Program-made: the position numbers and the translations under genes
Source: JAFAXD01 sp963833605
GTDB lineage: Bacteria; Pseudomonadota; Alphaproteobacteria; Rhizobiales; Xanthobacteraceae
DNA: 64,000 nt
Reading direction: 5' to 3'
Assembly: GCA_963833605.1 (NCBI GenBank)
Contig: CAWHYZ010000015.1
Location: forward strand, 310,001-374,000
The notes under the pieces: generated by a model
What the model was told of the DNA's origin: nothing
The model's input: the letters and a program-made list of their open reading frames with translations, nothing else
Databases searched by the model: none
In this document: positions 17,979 to 27,289 of the stretch, piece after piece
Position numbering within the stretch: the stretch's first letter is position 1
Layout: each line of letters starts with the position of its first letter

Positions 17979-18000
17979 GGCGCGGCGCACGGATGCCTGG

Positions 18001-19240
18001 TTACGATTTCGGCCACACCGGCGCGGCGGTTGCCGCATCGGGCGGGTAGACAGTCTTCACCACGCCGTCGAGCCATTCCACGATCACGATACCGGCGCCG
18101 ACACGCTGGCCCTTCTCGTCGAACTTGAGCCGTCCGTTGATGTAGTAGCGCGCCGGACCATCCGTCATATCCATGGCCCGGATCGCGTCGGCTACGGCCT
18201 CTCGGTCAGCCTTGCCGGCGCGCTCGATCGCCTCCTTGAGCACCCACATGTCCCCGTAGCTGGAGATGGCGCCTTCCGTCATCCAGGCCTCGCTTGTACC
18301 GACTCTTGAAGCGCTGCTCGACGTCCTGGGACTGCTTGCCGGTCCAGTTGCCGATGATGGTCATCTGCCGGTCGAGCATCTTCGCTTCGATCAGATTACG
18401 CATGTCAGGCGACGCAATCAGGTTGCCGAGCGCGATCGTCGCCGTATTGATCTTGAACTCGACGAATTTGTTGACGAACTGCACGACGTCGGGGGCCGCC
18501 GACGGCAGCAGCAGGATGAGGTCCGGTTTGCGGCTGCGCACGCGCTGAACGATCGGCGTGGCGTCGGAAATCGGCGGCGTGAAGCTTTCGTTCACGACGA
18601 TCTCCATGTTTTGCTGCGCCAGCACCCCGGAGAACGCCTTGGTGGCGCCCTGGGCGGCAGGCGTGTCGTCCGAAATGATCGCGACCGTCGTGGGCTTGCG
18701 CCCGGTGGCCGATTGCGCGAGCTCGGAGAGGATCGGCATCGATGCCGCCGGGATCTTGCTGGCGTCGACCGCCGTCTTGAACATGTACTTGAAGCCGCGA
18801 TTCACGAACTGGTCCGCATAGGAGAACGTAAGCCAGGGCAGGTGTGCGCGCTCGGTGACCTCGGTCGACGCGAGGCCGAAGGCGCTGACCTGTCCGACAC
18901 TGCCGCCGACGAGCGCCGGTTCCTGCGCGACCAGCCGTTGCGCCGCGTTTTTGGCTTTTTCCGGGGTGTCGCCGGTATCGGCCACGATGAGCACCAGCTT
19001 GGCGCCCGACAGCGCCTTGATGCCGCCGGCCTTGTTGATCTCATCAACCGCCATCTCGGCGCCCTTGCGCATCAACTCGCCGTCACGTGCCCACGGCCCG
19101 CTGAGCGGCGCGATGAGCGCGATCTTCGCCTCGCTCGATTGCGCCGTCGCACGGCGGATGGCAAACGGTGCGACACCGCTCAGCGAGACGCCGGCCGGTA
19201 GCGCAGCCGCACCTTTGAGAAGCTTGCGTCGGGTCCACAT
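18001..19240 (-). pseudogene. Branched-chain-type ABC transporter substrate-binding protein, single frameshift
   Basis: A LivK-like receptor of about 412 residues, first gene of the transporter operon. The N-terminus MWTRRKLLKG is a Tat-like leader (RRK followed by a hydrophobic stretch to ATAQS near 35). GGGAGGAA precedes ATG 19240. The main frame runs to RFKSRYK; then one extra base (about 18288-18296) puts the last 95 residues (EAWMTEGAISSYGDMW...) in the next frame, ending at 18001. The halves join smoothly. Ligand unknown; amides, short acids and aromatic compounds are all bound by this class. Confidence 0.86.
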
Positions 19241-19314
19241 GTTTCTTCCTCCCGTTTGTAATTGATCATGTTCCGGTCTGATTGGCCGTCGTAACCGTTT
19301 GCGACGAAGCCACC

Positions 19315-20100
19315 TCATCCGTCGCGAATCATCGCCACGCCCTGGCGTGCAGCCGCCATCAGGTAGGCGAGATCGATCCCCGCCAGAAAGAACCGGCAAC
19401 CGAGCCGCTTGGCACCCGCAACGATCGCGCGGTCATCGGCCAGGATCGCCGCTACGAATTCCTTGCCGTGGGTCCGGCAGGCGTCGGCAACGCGTGCCTG
19501 TGCGTCGGCGAGAAAAGGATGCTTCGGCTCCCCGATGATGCCGTGCTCGGCCGCAAGGTCGTTCACCCCGATGACCAGCCCGTCGATGCCGGCAACGGCC
19601 GCAATCGCATCGGCGTGCTCGATCGCAAGCGGCGATTCCAAGAGCGCGATCACCATCGTGGCCGCGTTCTGGGCTCGCAGCGAATCCGCAATCGGCAAAT
19701 TGGCGTAACGGGTTGCGGGGCCAAGCGCCGAAACCGAGCGATGGCCGAGCGGTGGATATTTCGTAGCGCTGACCGCTGCCTGCGCCTGCGCGGCGTCCTC
19801 GACGTGCGGCACAATCACGCCGAGCGCGCCGGCATCGAGCGCCGCCCCGATCTCGGCCTGCGCCTGGCTCGCCAACCGGACCAGCGGCGCAATGTCGAGC
19901 GCAAGCGCCGCGGTGCAGATTTGCGCGGTCGCTTCGAGCGAGAACCAGCCGTGTTCACGATCAACGACAAGTGCATCAAATCCGCAGGCCGACGCGATCA
20001 TTCCAGCCTCGGCCGTGCGCAGTTGCCGCAGCGTGAGGGCTGCCACCGTCGCGCCTTGCGCGAGCTTGTGCCGGACCGGGTTCTCGACGAGCGGCGTCAC
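19315..20100 (-). CDS. HpcH/HpaI-family aldolase
   Basis: A 261-residue class II (metal-dependent) aldolase related to 4-hydroxy-2-oxoheptanedioate aldolase. Visible family features: VVDREHGWFS near 45, GALGVIVPHVED near 92, ALLESPLAIEHAD with the metal-binding Glu, and GIDGLVIGVNDLA with the metal-binding Asp. It cleaves or forms 4-hydroxy-2-oxo acids to pyruvate plus an aldehyde. It overlaps the SDR gene upstream by four bases (ATGA), so the reductase and aldolase probably act in one pathway. Confidence 0.88.
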   Translation of the reverse strand: MTPLVENPVRHKLAQGATVAALTLRQLRTAEAGMIASACGFDALVVDREHGWFSLEATAQICTAALALDIAPLVRLASQAQAEIGAALDAGALGVIVPHVEDAAQAQAAVSATKYPPLGHRSVSALGPATRYANLPIADSLRAQNAATMVIALLESPLAIEHADAIAAVAGIDGLVIGVNDLAAEHGIIGEPKHPFLADAQARVADACRTHGKEFVAAILADDRAIVAGAKRLGCRFFLAGIDLAYLMAAARQGVAMIRDG

Positions 20101-20897
20101 GCCGGCACCGGCTGCAGTTTCGGATAGGAGCGCGCGGCGAAACCGAGATCGATATTCACCACGGTCCCACTGACCGCGCCCGCGCGATCGGAGGCCAGGA
20201 AGGCGACCACGTCGGCGACCTCGTTCGGCTTCACGAGGCGAGACAGCGACCAGGCCGCGAGGATGTCGCGCCAGCGCTGCGGATCGCCGTAGGCTTCGCC
20301 CGCCTTGGCCTGCAGGTGGCTCATGGTCCGCTCGGTCTCAACCCAGCCCGGGCTCACGCCCAGCACGCGCACATTATGGTCGAGGCTCGCGCCGCCGACC
20401 GCGCGGGTGAATGCGGTCAATCCCGCGTTGCCGACGGCGCCGGCCGCGTATTCATATTCGACCTTCTCGCCGCCGATACCGATGATGTTGATGATGACGC
20501 CAGACCGGCGCGCCTGCATCAGGCGCAGATATTCGCGCGTCATCGCGACGTAGCCGAAGACCTTGGTGTCCCAGGCGCTCCGCCAGCGCGCCTCCTCGGT
20601 ATCGACCGCCGTGCCCCGCACCATTCCGCCGGCGTTGTTCACCACGATATCGGCTGCGGGACACGCCCCCGCGATCGCCGCTGGTGCGGAGCGGTCCGCG
20701 AGGTCCGCGACTTGCAGATCGATGGTGCCGTGCGCGGTGCGCGCGATCTCGGAGTGGGCGATTTCCAGGCTCTCCCGAGTGCGGCCGACGAGATGAAGAT
20801 CGCACCCTTCGTCCGCAAACGCCTGCGCAATCGCGCGTCCGATCCCGCGCGAAGCGCCGGTCACGACCACACGTCGATGGGCAAGCCCTAGCTCCAT
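20097..20897 (-). CDS. SDR-family oxidoreductase with non-canonical active site
   Basis: A 266-residue Rossmann protein with TGASRGIG at 13-20 and NNAGG at 87-91, typical of NAD(P)-binding short-chain dehydrogenases. The catalytic segment departs from the rule: the Ser region reads INIIG near 136-140, and the YxxxK motif reads YAAGA (Tyr150, with Ala at 154 instead of Lys), followed by VGNAGL. The C-terminus AGAVSGTVVNIDLGFAA is normal. Relatives with a YxxGxxxN pattern exist from memory; their chemistry is unclear to me. Coupled to the downstream aldolase. Confidence 0.85.
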   Translation of the reverse strand: MELGLAHRRVVVTGASRGIGRAIAQAFADEGCDLHLVGRTRESLEIAHSEIARTAHGTIDLQVADLADRSAPAAIAGACPAADIVVNNAGGMVRGTAVDTEEARWRSAWDTKVFGYVAMTREYLRLMQARRSGVIINIIGIGGEKVEYEYAAGAVGNAGLTAFTRAVGGASLDHNVRVLGVSPGWVETERTMSHLQAKAGEAYGDPQRWRDILAAWSLSRLVKPNEVADVVAFLASDRAGAVSGTVVNIDLGFAARSYPKLQPVPA

Positions 20898-20929
20898 GTC
20901 GTCAACCCTACGGCACCGGCGCTGGCGCC

Positions 20930-21328
20930 CTACTCAACGTCCACCGTGTCGAACTTTGCCGGCAAAATGATCTCCAGGAGCTCAAGATCCTCTGACATTT
21001 CCAGCACCTTGTGCTTGATGCCGGAAGGCTGGATCCAAGACGTACCGGCGGTGATGTGGACGATCCCCTGCCCCTCGAACTCCGATTTCATCCAACCTCT
21101 GATGCAATAGATCATCTGGAAATCGACCACGTGATAATGACGTGCTGAGACACGATCTTCCGGTTTCGATCCCGGCGCGTGCCGAATGACGTGGGCCTGC
21201 ACCATGCCGTTGGTCGCCTCCGCAAAGCCGAGGTCCCGATAGGCCGCGTAGGGACGCAACCCGTCGACCTTGAAATCCTCATCGCGGGCGTGACTGACAG
21301 CGAATTTCTGCTTGCTGGTCGTGAGCAC
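20930..21328 (-). CDS. Single-domain cupin protein
   Basis: A 132-residue cupin. The first cupin motif holds SARHYHVVDFQMIY with metal-ligand histidines and the second ends with PSGIKHKVLEMS; the WIQPSG stretch is typical of cupin_2 sensors and small dioxygenase-like or isomerase proteins. It lies between two SDR genes in the same direction, so it probably serves this catabolic run. No specific reaction can be named. Confidence 0.75.
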   Translation of the reverse strand: MLTTSKQKFAVSHARDEDFKVDGLRPYAAYRDLGFAEATNGMVQAHVIRHAPGSKPEDRVSARHYHVVDFQMIYCIRGWMKSEFEGQGIVHITAGTSWIQPSGIKHKVLEMSEDLELLEIILPAKFDTVDVE

Positions 21329-21353
21329 GGCTCTCCTCCATGAAGTTTTCCAG

Positions 21354-22082
21354 TCAGGCCGATCCAGCCGGCCGCAGTTCGATCAGATCGATGACGTTGT
21401 TGGGCGGCGCAGTCGCGGCAAACACGACGGCATCGGCTACATCCTGCGCGGGCAACGGAACAAACTTGCGCTTCGCCAAAGCAGCGAGCACGGCCGGATG
21501 CCGCAAATTTTGCCGCATCTCGGTGTCGACCGTTCCGGGCGCGATTTCTGTCACTTTGACGCCCCGCTCCTGCAGCTCCATGCGCATGCCCTTGGTGATT
21601 GCCGCGAGCGCGTGTTTGGTCGCGCTGTAGACCGAGCTGAAACGAAACACCTCACGCGCCGCGAGCGACGATATCATGATGATGTGGCCGCTTCCGCGCG
21701 ACGCCATGGCGGCCGCGATCGCCTGGCTGAGCCGAAGCGGCGCCAGCACATTGGTCGCAAACATTGCGTCGCATTCGTCAGCGGTCAATTCCAGGAACGG
21801 CGCATAGGCGAGCGTGCCGGCACTATTGACCAGAATGTTCGCCCCGGAAGCCACCGCGGCGAGCTTCCCGATGAAGGCTTCGTCGTTGATGTCGCCCGCG
21901 ATCGGCTCGATACGACCGGTACTGCTCTTGCACGCCTCCGCAAGCGCCGCCAGGCGGTCGGCGCGCCGCGCCGTCGCGATCACCCGCGCGCCTTCGTGCG
22001 CTAACGCTGCCGCCACTGCGCGGCCGATCCCGGAGCTCGCGCCGGTCACCAAGGCAAGCCTGCCGACCAGTCTTTCGGGCAA
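21354..22082 (-). CDS. SDR-family oxidoreductase (classical)
   Basis: A 242-residue short-chain dehydrogenase: TGASSGIG near 13, NSAGTL near 83, Ser-Ser in IIMISSLAA, and the canonical YSATK (YxxxK) dyad, unlike its neighbour at 20097-20897. I place the start at TTG 22082, six bases after AGGGGG; ATG 22130 is in frame but has no ribosome site and would add 16 odd residues. NADP(H) preference is likely from ARRAD after the second strand. Substrate unknown. Confidence 0.85.
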   Translation of the reverse strand: MPERLVGRLALVTGASSGIGRAVAAALAHEGARVIATARRADRLAALAEACKSSTGRIEPIAGDINDEAFIGKLAAVASGANILVNSAGTLAYAPFLELTADECDAMFATNVLAPLRLSQAIAAAMASRGSGHIIMISSLAAREVFRFSSVYSATKHALAAITKGMRMELQERGVKVTEIAPGTVDTEMRQNLRHPAVLAALAKRKFVPLPAQDVADAVVFAATAPPNNVIDLIELRPAGSA

Positions 22083-22224
22083 CCGTTTCCCCCTTTTTGG
22101 CCAGCAAGATGTGGTCTCGCCGGTCTGCATGCGTTTGGCCGGGCGCGACGATACGACAGAACCGCATTCAAGATAAGCAATGCTGCTCGGCGGCGTACAA
22201 ATGGGTCGCGCCGAAGGAATAATC

Positions 22225-23206
22225 TCAAATTCCAAAAATCCGGCGGGCGTTGGCGCCGCGCATGGCGTCGCGCTGCGCCGCCGGAAAATTTCCGGTATGC
22301 GCGAACGCGCCCTTGATATCGAAGACCTGATGCGGCCAGTCGGTCCCAAACAGCACCCGCTCGGCGCCCACCACAGATACCAAATAGTTCAGCGCGCCCT
22401 GATCGTATGTGATGCAGTCATAGTAGATGTGACGGAGGTAGTCGTGCGGCTTGTGTCGCATCCGCCGGCGCTGCGGCAGCTCGACCTCGTCACCCTTCTC
22501 GAACCGGCCGACCAGGTAGGGAAGCGCGCCGCCGCCGTGCGCAGCGATCAACTTGAGATTCGGGTAGAGATCGAAGAAGCCGTCGAAGATCATACGGGTG
22601 ATGGCAAGCGTCGTGTCGAACATGAAGCCGACCAGCCAGCTGAGGTCATACTTGGTCATGTCCATGAGATCGGCGCCGGGCGGATCGGTCGGATGCACGA
22701 GCACCGGGAGCGCGCGGCGGTCGATTTCCGCCCAGATCGGCGCGAACAGCGGATCGTTGAGACTGCGGCCGGCCACGTTGGCCAGCACCATCACCCCGAT
22801 GGCGCCGCTGTCGCACGTGCGGTTCAATTCCTCGATTGCGCGGCTTGGATATTCCCAGGGCAGCGAGGTGAACCAGCGGATGCGATCGGGGTACGCGGTC
22901 TGTGCGTCGCGCATCGTATCATTCGAGTTCGCGCGCAGCGCGGCAACTCACGTCCTCGCCGCCCCAATAGACGTTCGGGCAGGTCAACGACACGATCGAC
23001 AGATCGATGCCAGCCTCGTCCATGGTTCGAATGCGCAGGTCATAATCGAAGTGGCCCGGCTGCGGGATCGCGACCGGCGTATCGCCGCGAAAGATTTCCT
23101 CGCGCCCGTCCGGCCGCATCTTCAACCCATACTGCCCGCCGTGGCGGCGCAGCAGATCGAGCCAGCCGCGGGTGAAGTTGTGGGTATGCACGTCGATCAC
23201 CGGCAT
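22225..23206 (-). pseudogene. Amidohydrolase-2 (ACMSD-like) hydrolase/decarboxylase, single frameshift
   Basis: A TIM-barrel metal enzyme of about 325 residues. The N-terminal frame from ATG 23206 begins MPVIDVHTHN (HxH metal motif) and runs to ARELE. The second frame carries PVLVHPTDPPG (metal His), LIAAHGGGALPYLVGRF and the catalytic-Asp motif VLFGTDWPH. The switch lies at about 22914-22922, where one extra base separates AREL from NDTMRDAQ, giving the usual family sequence when removed. This class decarboxylates or hydrolyses aromatic acid derivatives. First gene of the leftward run. Confidence 0.86.
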
Positions 23207-23339
23207 TCGTGGGTCTCCCGGACATCGCGGCATGGCAGGAGTTCCCGCCCGGTTGCCGTCGATGCAGTGTTGCGTTTACGCTCAGCTCTGCGGCGCGTTG
23301 CTCGGGCAACAAAGCGCAACGCCGGGGAGGAGTCACGCC

Positions 23340-24368
23340 ATGTTTGGACAATCCATCCGCCTATGCGCGGGTCTTGCCTGCCTGACTGGCGTGCTCACAG
23401 GCACTAGCGCCGGCGCCGGAACGCTCGACGACATCAAGGCGCGCGGCGTGCTGCGTTGCGGGGTTGCGCCGAACTCGCCGGGCTTTGCGGCACAGGACGC
23501 CCAGGGCAAATTCCGCGGCTTCGACGTCGATTTCTGCCGGGCGATCGCCGCCGCGGTCCTGGGCGACGCCAACAAGACCGAGCTGACGCCGCTTGGGCTG
23601 CGGGAAGCCTTTGCGACCCTGACCGCCGGCAGCGTCGACGTGCTCACCCACCGCTTTACCTGGACCTTCAATCGCGACAATGGCGCGGGCATCGAAACCG
23701 TGCTGCCCGTGTTCTACGACGGCCAGGGCTTCATCGTGCGCAAGAGCGCCGGCATCAAGAGCCTCAAGGAGCTCAATGGCGCCACCATCTGCGTGACCCA
23801 GGGCTCGACCACCGAGCTCAACCTCGCGGACTATTTCCGCTCGCACAAGCTCACCTACCAGCTCGCGACCTTCGCCGACCCGGACGAAACACGAAATGCC
23901 TACGACGCCGGCCGCTGCGATGCCTGGACCAACGACCGTGGCAGCCTTGCGGCCCGCTCGCTGGCGCTGAAAAACCGCGCCGACAACGTCATGCTGCCGG
24001 AGACGATCTCCAAGGAACCGATCGGCCCCATGGTGAAGACCAGCGACACCGCGTGGTTTCACGTCGTGCGCTGGACCTCGTCGGCCGTAATCGCGGCCGA
24101 AGAGCTCGGCGCAGATTCCACGAACGTGGACGAGTTGCGCAAGACCGGAACTAACCCGGAGCTCAAGCGCCTGCTCGGCGTCGGCGACGATCTCGGCCAG
24201 AAGCTCGGACTGTCGCAGGACTGGTCCTACAACATCGTCAAGCAGGTCGGAAATTACGGCGAGATCTTCGAGCGCAACGTCGGCGAAAAGACCCCGCTTG
24301 GACTGTCGCGCGGCCTCAACGCGCTGTGGTCCAACGGCGGCCTCCTGATGTCGCCGCCGTTCCGCTAA
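23340..24368 (+). CDS. aapJ: General L-amino acid ABC transporter substrate-binding protein (AapJ-like)
   Basis: A 342-residue periplasmic receptor with signal peptide (to about residue 26) and the AapJ core: TLDDIKARGVLRCGV, GFDVDFCRAIAAAVLGD, VDVLTHRFTWTFNRDNG, and RCDAWTNDRGSLAARSL. In rhizobia this protein binds a broad range of L-amino acids. ATG 23340 follows GGAGGAG by seven bases; a longer reading from 23172 has no such site. The divergent neighbour is the amidohydrolase gene. The TAA stop is in the same frame as the downstream permease. Confidence 0.9.
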   Translation: MFGQSIRLCAGLACLTGVLTGTSAGAGTLDDIKARGVLRCGVAPNSPGFAAQDAQGKFRGFDVDFCRAIAAAVLGDANKTELTPLGLREAFATLTAGSVDVLTHRFTWTFNRDNGAGIETVLPVFYDGQGFIVRKSAGIKSLKELNGATICVTQGSTTELNLADYFRSHKLTYQLATFADPDETRNAYDAGRCDAWTNDRGSLAARSLALKNRADNVMLPETISKEPIGPMVKTSDTAWFHVVRWTSSAVIAAEELGADSTNVDELRKTGTNPELKRLLGVGDDLGQKLGLSQDWSYNIVKQVGNYGEIFERNVGEKTPLGLSRGLNALWSNGGLLMSPPFR

Positions 24369-24470
24369 AGCCTGCACGAGCGCGCCCTGTCCGACACCGC
24401 ATCAGCCATCGGGGCACCGCCGCCGGCCGTTCGCAGGCGGCACATAGCTGCGAGCTTCACCCGTGGCGGG

Positions 24471-25424
24471 ATGCGTGGTGTCGTGATCCAGCTTGCGGTG
24501 CTGCTTGCAGTCGTATTGCTGATCACAGTCCTCGCCGGCAACATCGCCGCCAACCTGCAGCGGCTCGGCGTCAGGACCGGCTTCGGATTTCTGGAGCGTC
24601 CGGCGGGGTTCGATATTTCACAGACGCTGATCGGATATGACGAACATTCGACCTACCTGACCGCATTCGTGGTGGCGCTGCTCAACACGCTCCTGGTCAC
24701 GGCGCTCGCCGGCGCGCTCGCGACCTCGATCGGGTTTGTAATCGGCATGGCGCGCCTGTCGTCGAACCGCCTTGTTGCGTCGGCAGCCGGCCTCTACGTC
24801 GAGACATTCCGTAACATACCGCTGCTGATCCAGCTGCTGTTCTGGTATTTTGCGGTGCTGCGACCGCTGCCCGGCCCACGTGCGAGTCTCAGTCTCGGCG
24901 ACCTCGTGTTCCTCAACAATCGCGGCCTGTTCATTCCCTGGCCCCGGTTCGGCGACGGATCAGCGATCTCCTGGAGCGTTCCGCATCTCGCGGGCTTCAA
25001 TTTCAGCGGCGGTGTCGCTGTATCGCCTGAACTATTCGCGCTCACGCTCGGGCTCTCGATCTACTCGGCGGCCTACATCGCCGAGATTGTGCGCAGCGGC
25101 GTGCAGGCGATCCCGCGCGGACAGATCGAAGCGGCCCGCTCGCTCGGCCTATCGCGCTGGCAGATCGCCCGCATGATCGAGATTCCGCTGGCGCTACGCA
25201 TCATCGTGCCGCCGCTCGGTGCCTACTACGTGATCCTGCTCAAGAACACGTCGCTCGGCTCCGCCATCGCCTATCCGGATCTGATGCATGTTTTCGCCGG
25301 AACCGTGCTCAACCAGACCGGCCAGCCGGTCGAAGTGATGCTGATCACGCTCGCAACCTATCTGGGCCTTGGGCTCGTTTTGTCGGGCGCAACCAGCGCC
25401 GTGAACCGATGGCTGCGCCGATGA
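24471..25424 (+). CDS. aapQ: General L-amino acid ABC transporter permease (AapQ-like)
   Basis: A 317-residue permease with the AapQ pattern: GFGFLERPAGFDI after the first helix, the periplasmic insert typical of Aap proteins, and the EAA region IPRGQIEAARSLGLSRWQIARMIEIP. ATG 24471 is the first ATG, yet 34 upstream codons after the aapJ stop look coding (RRHIAASFTRGG resembles the N-terminal tail of homologues) and contain no ATG, GTG or TTG. A CTG start near 24372 or a lost start is possible. ATGA overlap couples it to aapM. Confidence 0.9.
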   Translation: MRGVVIQLAVLLAVVLLITVLAGNIAANLQRLGVRTGFGFLERPAGFDISQTLIGYDEHSTYLTAFVVALLNTLLVTALAGALATSIGFVIGMARLSSNRLVASAAGLYVETFRNIPLLIQLLFWYFAVLRPLPGPRASLSLGDLVFLNNRGLFIPWPRFGDGSAISWSVPHLAGFNFSGGVAVSPELFALTLGLSIYSAAYIAEIVRSGVQAIPRGQIEAARSLGLSRWQIARMIEIPLALRIIVPPLGAYYVILLKNTSLGSAIAYPDLMHVFAGTVLNQTGQPVEVMLITLATYLGLGLVLSGATSAVNRWLRR

Positions 25425-26541
25425 CGAGCGCGGCGATCGCCACGAATGACGGGCGCGGCCGCGCCGAGGATGTGTGGCGCTTTGCGCGCAGCTGCTTCTC
25501 CTCGCCGGCCAACCTGCTGCTCACGGTCGCGCTGCTCTTGCTGGCGGTGATCGCCGCGTCGTGGCTGGTGCGCTGGTCCGTGCTCGACGCGGTCTGGAGC
25601 GGAACCTCGGGCAACGATTGCGCCGGGCAGGACGGCGCCTGTTGGATCTACCTGCGAGCCCGCGCCGAGCCGCTGCTGTTTGGCGCCTATCCGGCGCCCG
25701 AGCGCTGGCGTGTCGGGGCTCCGTTGCTTTGATCGGTGCCGCGGTTACGGCGCTGCGGATCATGCACCGCCATTTGCTGCGGTTCTGGCCGCTCGTTCTG
25801 CTGCTGCTCGGATGTTCGCTCGCCGTTGGCATTTTGATCCACGGCGGCATCGCCGGCCTGCCGGTGGTGCCGACCAATCGCTGGGGCGGCGCCATGCTGA
25901 CCGTCGTGATCGCCGCCTGGACGATCGCGACCGCGCTGCCGCTCGGCCTCCTGCTGGCGCTGGCGCGACGCTCCGAGTTACCGGCGGTTTCGCTGGTGGT
26001 GGGCGCATTCATCGACCTGATGCGCAGCCTGCCGCTCGTCGGGATCCTGTTTCTGATGATCGTGATGTTCCCGCTGTTCGTTCCGCCCGGCGTCGAGACC
26101 GACAAGCTGATGCGCGTGTTGGTCGCCTTCACGCTCTTCAACGCCGCCAACTTCGCCGAGGTCTTTCGCGGCGGCCTGCAGGCCATTCCGCACGGACAGG
26201 TCGAGGCCGGCGGCAGCCTCGGCCTGCCGAAATGGCAGGTCACCAGCCTGATCGTCGTCCCGCAGGCGATCGCGATCGCGGTGCCCGGGCTGGTCAACCT
26301 GTGCATCGCCGTCATCAAGGAAACCACGATCGTCCTGATCGTCGGCCTCGTCGATTTTGTCGGCGTGCTTCAGGCCGGAATGTCCGATCCAGACTGGCTG
26401 ATGGCGCCAAACGTGCGCACCACCGCCTACGTGTTCGCCGCCGCGGTGTTCTGGTCGATCTGCTTTGCGCTCTCGCGTTACAGCCGCGCGCTCGAGCGGC
26501 GGGGCGCGAACGCGATGTCAGCGTCTACTCGGCCAAGATAG
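25421..26541 (+). pseudogene. aapM: General L-amino acid ABC transporter permease (AapM-like), single frameshift
   Basis: The partner permease, about 373 residues. The N-terminal frame (ATG 25421, overlapping the aapQ stop) gives the AapM-type head through DCAGQDGACWIYLRARAEPLLFG to RWRVG. Within about 25712-25724, in a GGGG run, one base appears lost; the next frame continues SVALIGAAV and holds the rest, including IPHGQVEAGGSLGLPKWQV (EAA loop) and GLVDFVGVLQAG. No AapP ATPase gene follows: the next gene is convergent and overlaps its end by 17 bp. Confidence 0.86.
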
Positions 26542-27289
26542 CCTCGATGCGGCGCCGGATCGCCGCGTGCTCATCGGCACTCGCGCCGGCGGCAAACCGC
26601 ACGTCGTAGGCAATATGCGCCGGACGGCGCAACACGACGATGCGATCGCCGACCGCCAGCGCTTCGCTGATCGAATGGGTGATGAACACCGCGGTCTTGC
26701 GGTTCTGGCGCACGAGGCCGACGAACTCCTCGCGCAGGCGCTGGGCCGTGATCTCGTCGAGCGCGGAGAACGGCTCGTCGCACAGGAGGATTGGTGCATC
26801 GGTGGCGAAGGCGCGCGCGATCGAGACCCGCTGCCGCATGCCGCCCGAGAGCGCGTGCGGATAGTCGCCCTCGTGGCCGGCCAGGCCGAGCCGGGTGAGC
26901 CACAGCTGCGCGGTCTTGCGGCGCTCGTCGCGCGGAACATCGAGCATGTCGAGACCGAGTTCGACATTGCCGATCGCGGTGCGCCATGGCAGCAGCCGAT
27001 CGTTCTGAAAAACAATCGCGATCTTGCCGCGGAAGGCGTCGAACTCGGCAAACGGATCGCGACCTTGCACCCGTACCTTGCCGTCGCTCGGCGCGCCCAG
27101 CCCGGCGATCATGTTGAAGATGGTCGACTTGCCGCAGCCGGTCTTGCCCAGGAGCGCGACGAGCTCGCCCGGCCCGACGTCGAGCGTGAGATCGTCGACG
27201 GCGCGAAACACCGTGGCGCTGCCGGCGCGTCCGAATACTTTCGACACATGGTCGAGATGGATTTCCGCCGGCGCCGCCGCCACGCTCAC
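26525..27289 (-). CDS. NitT/TauT-type ABC transporter ATP-binding protein
   Basis: A 254-residue ATPase: Walker A GKTGCGKST near 49-57, FQNDRLLPW Q-loop region, signature LSGGM, Walker B ILLCDEPFSALDE and switch ITHSI. The Lys after Gly in Walker A (GKTGCGKS) replaces the usual Pro/His. GTG 27289 overlaps the permease stop (GTGA). Its 3' end overlaps the convergent aapM end by 17 bp. It belongs to the SsuB/NrtD class; a possible receptor is encoded at 31741-32715 on the same strand. Confidence 0.9.
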   Translation of the reverse strand: MSVAAAPAEIHLDHVSKVFGRAGSATVFRAVDDLTLDVGPGELVALLGKTGCGKSTIFNMIAGLGAPSDGKVRVQGRDPFAEFDAFRGKIAIVFQNDRLLPWRTAIGNVELGLDMLDVPRDERRKTAQLWLTRLGLAGHEGDYPHALSGGMRQRVSIARAFATDAPILLCDEPFSALDEITAQRLREEFVGLVRQNRKTAVFITHSISEALAVGDRIVVLRRPAHIAYDVRFAAGASADEHAAIRRRIEAILAE

